A stretch of 64,000 bases of DNA. Origin: Photobacterium carnosum (GTDB lineage Bacteria; Pseudomonadota; Gammaproteobacteria; Enterobacterales; Vibrionaceae). How positions within the stretch are numbered: the stretch's first letter is position 1; the number at the start of each line of letters is the position of its first letter. Below are positions 58,032 to 64,000 of the stretch, in pieces. The notes under the pieces are model-generated. The model made no database searches. It was not told the DNA's origin and saw only the letters and a list, made by a program, of their open reading frames with translations. A program made the translations under genes and the position numbers. Location of the stretch: positions 1 to 64,000 of the forward strand of contig NZ_NPIB01000025.1 in the NCBI RefSeq assembly GCF_002849605.1, in the 5' to 3' direction.

Positions 58032-58065
58032 AGCAATTGATTGCTATACCAGATCGAATGATCTG
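58032..58065 (+). promoter_or_regulatory. Two adjacent hairpins in the zwf leader
   Basis: AGCAA-TTGA-TTGCT (58032-58045) and CAGATC-GAAT-GATCTG (58050-58065) stand back to back, ending 20 bases before the zwf ATG. They may affect stability or translation. Confidence 0.5.
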
Positions 58066-58085
58066 TAAATAAATGGGAACATGAC

Positions 58086-59585
58086 ATGGTTAAACCAGAA
58101 AATAACGCAATTGTGATTTTTGGTGCGTCAGGCGATTTGACTCATCGAAAATTGATTCCTGCGTTCTATCATTTATACGCTAATGGTTTATTGCCAGAAG
58201 ATTTCGCTATTTTAGGTGTTAGTCGTACGGTATATAGCGATCAGGAATTTCGTGATAAACTGCGTTCTGCATTAGAAGAAAATGAAAAGACAGATGCAGC
58301 GATATTAACGGAGTTCTGCGAGCATTTATATTATCAAGCATTGAATACTTCAGATGCTGATCAATATACAGTATTAAAGCAACGTTTAGACATATTCAAA
58401 GATACTCATCATACTCAAGGTAATGCGGTTTTTTATCTTGCAACACCACCTAGCCTATATGGTGTTATTCCTGAATGTCTTGCGGCTCACGGTCTTAACG
58501 ATGAAGCTGACGGTTGGAAAAATCTGATTGTTGAAAAGCCATTTGGTTATGATCTTGAATCAGCTATTTCTTTAGATAAGCAGATTCACGCATGTTTCCA
58601 AGAGCATCAAATTTACCGTATTGACCATTATCTGGGCAAAGAAACGGTACAAAACTTATTAGTTTTCCGTTTTGCAAACGGTATGTTTGAACCATTATGG
58701 AACCGTAACTTTATTGATTACGTTGAAATTACAGCATCTGAAGCGTTAGGCGTTGAAGATCGTGGTGGTTATTACGATGGCGCGGGTGCTGTACGTGATA
58801 TGTTCCAAAACCACTTATTGCAAGTACTCGCAATGGTTGGTATGGAATCACCAGCAGCAATTAATGCTGACTCTATCCGTGATGAAGTGGTTAAAGTGAT
58901 GCAAAGCTTTAAACCATTATCAGAAGATGATCTGACTAACCATTTAGTGTTAGGTCAATACACTGAATCTGATGTTCGTGGTAAACACCTTCCAGGTTAC
59001 CGTCAAGAGCACGGTGTTGATGATGAATCTCGTACTGAAACCTATGTCGGTATGAAGATGTTTATTGAAAACTGGCGTTGGAACGGGGTGCCGTTTTATG
59101 TTCGTACGGGTAAACGTTTACCTACGCGAGTTACTGAAGTTGTCATTCACTTTAAGAAAACACCGCACCCAGTCTTTGGCGCAAATGCACCAGAGAACAA
59201 ATTGATTATTCGTATTCAACCTGATGAAGGTATTTTAATGAGCTTCGGCCTTAAAAAACCAGGTGCAGGTTTTGAATCTCAAGAAGTGTCAATGGATTTC
59301 CATTATGACAAACTTGAATCAATGAATATGTTGACTGCTTATGAGCGTTTATTGTTAGATTGTATGAAACAGGATGCTACATTATTTGCACGTACTGATG
59401 CAGTAAGAGCATGTTGGAAGTTCGTACAACCGATTCTCGATTATAAAGAACAACCTGAGCATTTATTTGGTTATGCTGCTGGAACATGGGGACCAAAAGA
59501 AGCGGATGAACTATTAATGAATGATAGTCGTCAATGGCGTTTCCCTTGTAAAAACTTGGCTAATACTGATTATTGTGAGTTATAA
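58086..59585 (+). CDS. zwf: Glucose-6-phosphate 1-dehydrogenase
   Basis: 499 residues. NADP-binding start ([23 protein letters not shown]), the substrate-site motif [13 protein letters not shown], and EKPFGYD. First step of the oxidative pentose phosphate pathway. It starts the zwf-pgl-gnd operon; pgl follows after two bases. Confidence 0.98.
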   Translation: MVKPENNAIVIFGASGDLTHRKLIPAFYHLYANGLLPEDFAILGVSRTVYSDQEFRDKLRSALEENEKTDAAILTEFCEHLYYQALNTSDADQYTVLKQRLDIFKDTHHTQGNAVFYLATPPSLYGVIPECLAAHGLNDEADGWKNLIVEKPFGYDLESAISLDKQIHACFQEHQIYRIDHYLGKETVQNLLVFRFANGMFEPLWNRNFIDYVEITASEALGVEDRGGYYDGAGAVRDMFQNHLLQVLAMVGMESPAAINADSIRDEVVKVMQSFKPLSEDDLTNHLVLGQYTESDVRGKHLPGYRQEHGVDDESRTETYVGMKMFIENWRWNGVPFYVRTGKRLPTRVTEVVIHFKKTPHPVFGANAPENKLIIRIQPDEGILMSFGLKKPGAGFESQEVSMDFHYDKLESMNMLTAYERLLLDCMKQDATLFARTDAVRACWKFVQPILDYKEQPEHLFGYAAGTWGPKEADELLMNDSRQWRFPCKNLANTDYCEL

Positions 59586-59587
59586 GC

Positions 59588-60313
59588 ATGATGAATTATA
59601 AAGTATTTGCGACGCCACACGATGTAGTGATTTCTCTTGCTGAAACGATGCAAGCGATAAGCTTACAATCTCAAGCGGTACATATTTCATTATCAGGTGG
59701 AAGTACTCCGAAATTGTTATTTAAAGCGTTAGCGCAAGCGCCTTTTGCTGAAAATATTCAATGGGAGAATCTTCATTTTTGGTGGGGCGATGAACGTTGC
59801 GTTGCGCCAACCGATGCTGAAAGTAATTTTGGCGAAGCGAATGAATTGTTATTCAAGCACATTATAATTCCAGCTGCGAACATCCACCGTATTCGTGGTG
59901 AAGCAGAGCCTGTCGCTGAATGTGCACGTTTTGCCGCAGAAATGGATGCAGTAATTCCACATAAACAAGGTTTACCTGCATTTGATTGGATTTTATTAGG
60001 CATGGGTGGCGATGGTCATACTGCTTCTTTATTTCCACATCAGACTAATTTTGATGATCCTGCATTAGCAGTGATTGCCACTCAACCACAAAGTGGTCAG
60101 CAACGCATTTCAAAAACGGTACGTTTACTTGAAAATGCTGACCGTATTACGTATTTGGTATTGGGTGAAAGTAAGGCTGAGGTCTTATCTGAAATAAATA
60201 GTACACCGTCGGATGAACTTGCTTATCCGGCAGCAAAAATTAAAGCCTCTCATGGCGAAACAGAATGGTATTTAGATGCAGCAGCTGCAACGTTGCTAGC
60301 ACAAGGAGAATAA
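59588..60313 (+). CDS. pgl: 6-phosphogluconolactonase
   Basis: 241 residues (ATG 59588 or 59591). DevB/Pgl family signatures: VHISLSGGSTPKLLFKAL, FWWGDERCVAPTDAESNFGEA, LLGMGGDGHTASLFP. It hydrolyses 6-phosphogluconolactone. It lies two bases after zwf and two before gnd, an operon in pathway order. Confidence 0.97.
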   Translation: MMNYKVFATPHDVVISLAETMQAISLQSQAVHISLSGGSTPKLLFKALAQAPFAENIQWENLHFWWGDERCVAPTDAESNFGEANELLFKHIIIPAANIHRIRGEAEPVAECARFAAEMDAVIPHKQGLPAFDWILLGMGGDGHTASLFPHQTNFDDPALAVIATQPQSGQQRISKTVRLLENADRITYLVLGESKAEVLSEINSTPSDELAYPAAKIKASHGETEWYLDAAAATLLAQGE

Positions 60314-60314
60314 T

Positions 60315-61763
60315 ATGAAAGGCGATATTGGTGTTATTGGTTTAGCGGTTATGGGTCAAAACTTGATCCTTAATATGAATGACCATGGTTTTAAAGTTGT
60401 TGCGTTTAACCGTACCGTTTCTAAAGTAGAAGAATTCCTTGAAGGTCCTGCAAAGGACACTAACATCATCGGTGCTACGTCATTAGAAGATTTAGTTTCT
60501 AAGTTGGAATCACCACGTAAAATCATGTTAATGGTACGTGCTGGTGATGTTGTTGATGCATTTATAAATAAGCTTGTACCACTGCTTGATAAAGGCGACA
60601 TCATTATTGATGGTGGTAATTCAAACTACCCAGACACTAACCGCCGTGTCGCAGAACTTGAAGCGAAAGGTTTATTATTCGTAGGTTCTGGTGTTTCTGG
60701 TGGTGAAGAAGGTGCACGCTTTGGTCCTTCAATCATGCCTGGTGGTTCTGAAGCAGCATGGCCTGTAATTAAACCTATCTTCCAAGCAATCTCTGCAAAA
60801 ACAGCAGCTGGTGAGCCTTGTTGTGATTGGGTGGGTAAAAATGGTGCTGGTCACTTTGTTAAGATGGTTCACAATGGCATCGAATACGGTGACATGCAGT
60901 TAATCAGCGAAGCATACCACTTCATGAAGTCTGGTTTAGAGCTGTCTCATGATGAAATGCAAGCTATTCTTCAAGAGTGGAATAAGACTGAGTTAGATAG
61001 CTACTTAGTTGAAATTACAGCTGAAATTATTGGTTATAAAGATGAAGATGGTCAGCCTCTTGTTGAAAAAATTCTTGATACTGCGGGCCAAAAAGGTACA
61101 GGTAAGTGGACCGGTATTAATGCACTAGATTTGGGTATTCCACTAACACTTATTACTGAAGCAGTATTTGCACGTTGTGTTTCTTCAATGAAAGAGCAAC
61201 GTGTTGAAGCAGAAAGCTTATTTGGTAAGACAATTGCTAAGATTGATGGTGATAAGAAAGAGTGGGTTGATGCATTACGTCAAGCACTACTTGCATCAAA
61301 GATCATCTCTTATGCACAAGGCTTTATGTTAATCCGTGAAGCATCAGAAGAGTTTAACTGGGATCTAAACTACGGCAACGTAGCACTTATGTGGCGTGGT
61401 GGTTGTATTATCCGTAGTGCATTCCTAGGTAATATTCGTGATGCATATGATACAAACCCAGAAATTAAATTCCTAGGTTCAGATACTTACTTTAAAGATA
61501 TTCTATTAAGCAGCATGCCAGCATGGCGTAAAGTAGCATCAAAAGCGATGGAAATTGGCTTACCAATGCCAACAATGACATCAGCATTAACTTTCCTTGA
61601 TGGCTACACAACAGCTAGCTTACCAGCGAACATGATTCAAGCGCAGCGTGACTACTTCGGTGCTCACACCTATGAGCGTATTGATCAGCCTCGTGGTCAG
61701 TTCTTCCATACGAACTGGACGGGTACTGGCGGTAATACAGCATCTACTACTTACGACGTATAA
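60315..61763 (+). CDS. gnd: 6-phosphogluconate dehydrogenase, decarboxylating
   Basis: 482 residues. NADP motif GVIGLAVMGQNLILNM, substrate motif GSGVSGGEEGARFGPSIMPGG, KMVHNGIEYGDMQLI and C-terminal RGQFFHTNW. Completes the oxidative branch to ribulose-5-phosphate. Third gene of zwf-pgl-gnd; a strong terminator follows. Confidence 0.98.
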   Translation: MKGDIGVIGLAVMGQNLILNMNDHGFKVVAFNRTVSKVEEFLEGPAKDTNIIGATSLEDLVSKLESPRKIMLMVRAGDVVDAFINKLVPLLDKGDIIIDGGNSNYPDTNRRVAELEAKGLLFVGSGVSGGEEGARFGPSIMPGGSEAAWPVIKPIFQAISAKTAAGEPCCDWVGKNGAGHFVKMVHNGIEYGDMQLISEAYHFMKSGLELSHDEMQAILQEWNKTELDSYLVEITAEIIGYKDEDGQPLVEKILDTAGQKGTGKWTGINALDLGIPLTLITEAVFARCVSSMKEQRVEAESLFGKTIAKIDGDKKEWVDALRQALLASKIISYAQGFMLIREASEEFNWDLNYGNVALMWRGGCIIRSAFLGNIRDAYDTNPEIKFLGSDTYFKDILLSSMPAWRKVASKAMEIGLPMPTMTSALTFLDGYTTASLPANMIQAQRDYFGAHTYERIDQPRGQFFHTNWTGTGGNTASTTYDV

Positions 61764-61785
61764 TGTCTAAGTAATCGATATGATT

Positions 61786-61813
61786 AAGCCACCGTTTTGC
61801 GGTGGCTTTTTTT
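61786..61813 (+). terminator. Terminator of the zwf-pgl-gnd operon
   Basis: A nine-base-pair perfect GC-rich stem (AAGCCACCG/CGGTGGCTT) with a five-base loop and T7. Confidence 0.95.
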
Positions 61814-61842
61814 ATGCGTGATGTATTATGAAGAATCTAGAT

Positions 61843-62139
61843 TTAACTCGCCATACGCTGGCAATAGAGTAATGCGCGTAATTCCATATTTTCAGCTTCA
61901 AGCGCCACTATTTGCTTATGAGCTTCTGTACGCATATCTTCATTTGTTTTTCGTGTTTTTTCAAAAATATCGCTCAGTGCGCTAAATAACTCTTCACCAG
62001 CAAGCAGCATCTCTTTACCGCTGATTTCAATATTATAAGAACGTAATAAATCACGGGCATAGGTTGTTAAATCACCTTTTGCTCGACCTATTTGTTTATC
62101 AATTAATGGGCAAGTGTGAGGGTAGGCGAAACCTGACAT
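61843..62139 (-). CDS. Hypothetical 98-residue protein with C-terminal coiled coil
   Basis: 98 residues from the ATG at 62139 (AAAGG nine bases before); an upstream ATG at 62178 would add 13 residues. The N-terminus reads MSGFAYPHTCPLIDKQIGRA, and the C-terminal half is a long charged helix (DIFEKTRKTNEDMRTEAHKQ and on) likely to be a coiled coil. No signal or membrane segment. Not recognised. It is probably monocistronic. Confidence 0.65.
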   Translation of the reverse strand: MSGFAYPHTCPLIDKQIGRAKGDLTTYARDLLRSYNIEISGKEMLLAGEELFSALSDIFEKTRKTNEDMRTEAHKQIVALEAENMELRALLYCQRMAS

Positions 62140-62417
62140 ATTCTGTACCTTTAAAGTCAAATATCCATAAACATACAATTGTTATAAACCTCCATGCCTA
62201 TAAGGTTATTTTCGCTTACATTTTTGAATTGATCAATATATGAACAATAAGTTTACTGAAAAATAACCCATTAGCGATAATTTGCTTGTTTATAAAACGT
62301 TTTTGGCGAGATTATGTTTTTTTTAACTGGCTGGAGGGGGGCTGGAATATGACATGATGATAAATAAAACCCCCGACACCATGATGATGAAAGGGGCTCT
62401 GTATACTATTGTTGTGA

Positions 62418-64000
62418 TTAACTCACTTCAATTGGCCCACCAAAGGCCGTTACAGGTGGTAATTCGCCTTTGAATTTCTCAATGCTCACCAAGCACGTTT
62501 GGGCGCTGGTTGCTTGTGCTAATTCGGAGGTTGGAATATCCATGGTTAGAGTATTTGGATCGCCATAGGTATCAATCGAACCAATCTTTTCATTTAATGG
62601 GCCGTACCATGCGCCTTCTTCGATACGAACGACACTTTGTGGATAGCTGTCTGTGACAACAGCACCTGCAAGTAATTGACCGCGATCGTTAAATACACGT
62701 ACAACATCGCCATTCTTAATGCCTTTTGCTGCGGCATCTTTCGGGTTGATGTACACCGGCTCTCGGCCTTGGACGGTATAGGTTGCACGTAACTCATCTG
62801 ATTCACACATTTGTGAGTGCAAGCGTTTGTCAGGGTGACAAGATTGCATCCAGAATGGGTGTTTATCAGAGCCTGGACCACCATGCGAACGTTCTGTTTT
62901 TTCAAACCACATTGGGTGGCCTTGACAGTGTTCATAGCCATAACGTGCAATTTTACGGCTGGATATTTCAATGAAACCTGATGGTGTACCTAGCGCATTG
63001 ATTTCTGGATCTTGTCTAAAATCAGCGTGACGAACCCATGGCTTACCGGTGCCAAAATCTAGAAAACCTTGTTTCCAGAAAACATCAAATTCCGGCATGT
63101 CGAATTTGCCAGCGTTGGCTTTTCGGCAATCGTTATACAGCATTTGAACCCATTGCATTTCATCCATGCCACGGGTGTATTCTTTATTTTTATTAAAACG
63201 ACGTGATAATTCAGTGAAAATATCAAAGTCAGTTTTTGATTGATATAACGGATCAACCAATTTTTGCATTGCGATTAAGCCACGACCACTATATGAGCCC
63301 ATAACGTCAATATCGTTACGTTCAAACTGAGTACATGCAGGTAGCACAATATCAGAGAAACGACAGGTTGCCGTCCATGCAAAATCAATCGTAACAACGG
63401 TTTGTAATTTTTGAAATGCTTGCTTCATGCGGTTACGATCTTGGTGGTGATGCCAAGGGTTGTTACCGCTGATCACCATCATTTTGTAATCAGGTAGAAT
63501 TACTTTAGAGCCGTTGTATTTAATTTCTTTACCCGGCTCTAAAATACAGTCGACAAAACGTGCAACAGGGATGGTACGACTATAACCATTGAAATCATTA
63601 TTATCCCACTTGGGTTTCTGACCTTCATCTACGTTACGTGGGAAGCCACCGGGTGCTGCAAAACCTGTTGATGGAACACCAATACCTGAGTAATGGTGAC
63701 CATAAGAAATACCACCGCCAGGTAAGCCAATTTGTCCTACCATCGCAGCAATAACTGCACCCATCCAGTAAGGTTGCTCGCCATGTTCTTGACGCTGAAT
63801 ACACCAACCAAACAGAATTTGAGTACGCTCTTTAACTAGCATACGGGCAAAATCACGGATTTGATCGGCGGGAACGCCACAAATTTCAGCAGCCCATTCA
63901 GGTGTTTTTTCAACGTTATCTTTGGTGTCGCCAGTTACGTAACCAATAAATTCATCAAAGCCCAAGCAATACATCTTGATGAATTCTTTATCATAAAGAT
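62418..64000 (-). CDS. torA: TMAO reductase TorA, molybdopterin subunit, 5' truncated by window
   Basis: At least 526 C-terminal residues; the frame is open to the window edge (codons read [17 protein letters not shown]), so the ATG at 63974 is internal. Molybdopterin-bis-MGD signatures of the DMSO/TMAO reductase family: [42 protein letters not shown], and the C-terminal molybdopterin-dinucleotide domain ([20 protein letters not shown]). It reduces trimethylamine N-oxide in the periplasm. The upstream torC and the regulators would lie beyond the window. Subtype TorA versus a close DMSO reductase is likely but not certain. Confidence 0.88.
   Translation of the reverse strand, partial: LYDKEFIKMYCLGFDEFIGYVTGDTKDNVEKTPEWAAEICGVPADQIRDFARMLVKERTQILFGWCIQRQEHGEQPYWMGAVIAAMVGQIGLPGGGISYGHHYSGIGVPSTGFAAPGGFPRNVDEGQKPKWDNNDFNGYSRTIPVARFVDCILEPGKEIKYNGSKVILPDYKMMVISGNNPWHHHQDRNRMKQAFQKLQTVVTIDFAWTATCRFSDIVLPACTQFERNDIDVMGSYSGRGLIAMQKLVDPLYQSKTDFDIFTELSRRFNKNKEYTRGMDEMQWVQMLYNDCRKANAGKFDMPEFDVFWKQGFLDFGTGKPWVRHADFRQDPEINALGTPSGFIEISSRKIARYGYEHCQGHPMWFEKTERSHGGPGSDKHPFWMQSCHPDKRLHSQMCESDELRATYTVQGREPVYINPKDAAAKGIKNGDVVRVFNDRGQLLAGAVVTDSYPQSVVRIEEGAWYGPLNEKIGSIDTYGDPNTLTMDIPTSELAQATSAQTCLVSIEKFKGELPPVTAFGGPIEVS

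Larger units (their letters stand above)
57469..58085. other. 617-base intergenic region with orphan terminators
   Basis: It contains a minus-strand promoter and terminator, a second bidirectional hairpin at 57782-57816, and a two-hairpin leader before zwf. No ORF with support was seen. One or more small RNAs may be encoded. Confidence 0.5.

Noticed and set aside
1-64000. CRISPR array, IS element, prophage, tRNA or rRNA
   Set aside because: I saw no regularly spaced repeats, transposase or integrase motifs, phage structural genes, or clover-leaf and rRNA signatures. A dedicated scan could still find a tRNA that I missed.

Overview
The window looks like a chromosomal segment of a marine gammaproteobacterium of the Vibrionaceae, most likely Photobacterium. 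The evidence is AT-rich coding sequence, a PBPRA1643-type SEC-C protein (a family named after a Photobacterium profundum gene), a zwf-pgl-gnd operon, TorA, DcuC, an anaerobic glpABC operon and a VCA0849-type type I secretion target domain. The genus is inferred. No rRNA, tRNA, CRISPR array, insertion sequence or prophage was seen. Gene density is normal, and many genes end in clear intrinsic terminators.

Layout. (1) 1-9115: the 3' part of a giant type I secreted RTX adhesin that begins upstream of the window, then a DUF2884 (YggN-like) periplasmic protein and a 51-residue membrane protein. (2) 9206-16492: a sugar-binding protein, histidine kinase and OmpR-type regulator in one coupled operon, divergent from a PtsG-like glucose PTS transporter with a good CRP site; then an exported PIG-L deacetylase and outer-membrane phospholipase A. 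(3) 16683-29530: YgiQ radical SAM protein, a YbdG-type mechanosensitive channel, a viroplasmin-RNase H fusion, an aaeRXAB-like efflux locus, dcuC, an MFS transporter and a PliG-like lysozyme inhibitor. (4) 29669-38738: glpABC with candidate CRP and GlpR sites, a small membrane protein, DUF4250, and divergent metR/metE with MetJ and MetR boxes. (5) 38823-47264: a META-domain lipoprotein, a second MscS-family channel, two small proteins, pstSCAB without phoU, and a LysR regulator. (6) 47528-52959: nupC, two small genes, a HAAAP aromatic amino acid transporter preceded by a 47-codon aromatic-rich leader ORF, an Ap4A-phosphorylase-like protein and an NlpC/P60 lipoprotein. (7) 53157-56488: a second solute-binding protein, coupled to a membrane diguanylate cyclase. 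(8) 56543-64000: an RNA methyltransferase, the SEC-C protein, zwf-pgl-gnd, a small conserved-looking protein and the C-terminal part of TorA.

How it fits together. Much of the window concerns carbon uptake and anaerobic respiration: PTS glucose, the oxidative pentose phosphate pathway, glycerol-3-phosphate, C4-dicarboxylates, nucleosides and TMAO. The most interesting theme is two separate modules in which a sugar-type periplasmic binding protein has no permease and is instead translationally coupled to a membrane signalling protein. One feeds a two-component system next to a glucose PTS gene; the other feeds a GGDEF enzyme, which resembles NspS-MbaA of Vibrio cholerae in layout. The other notable item is the leader ORF before the aromatic transporter. 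Functions come from motif recognition by eye; no database search was run.
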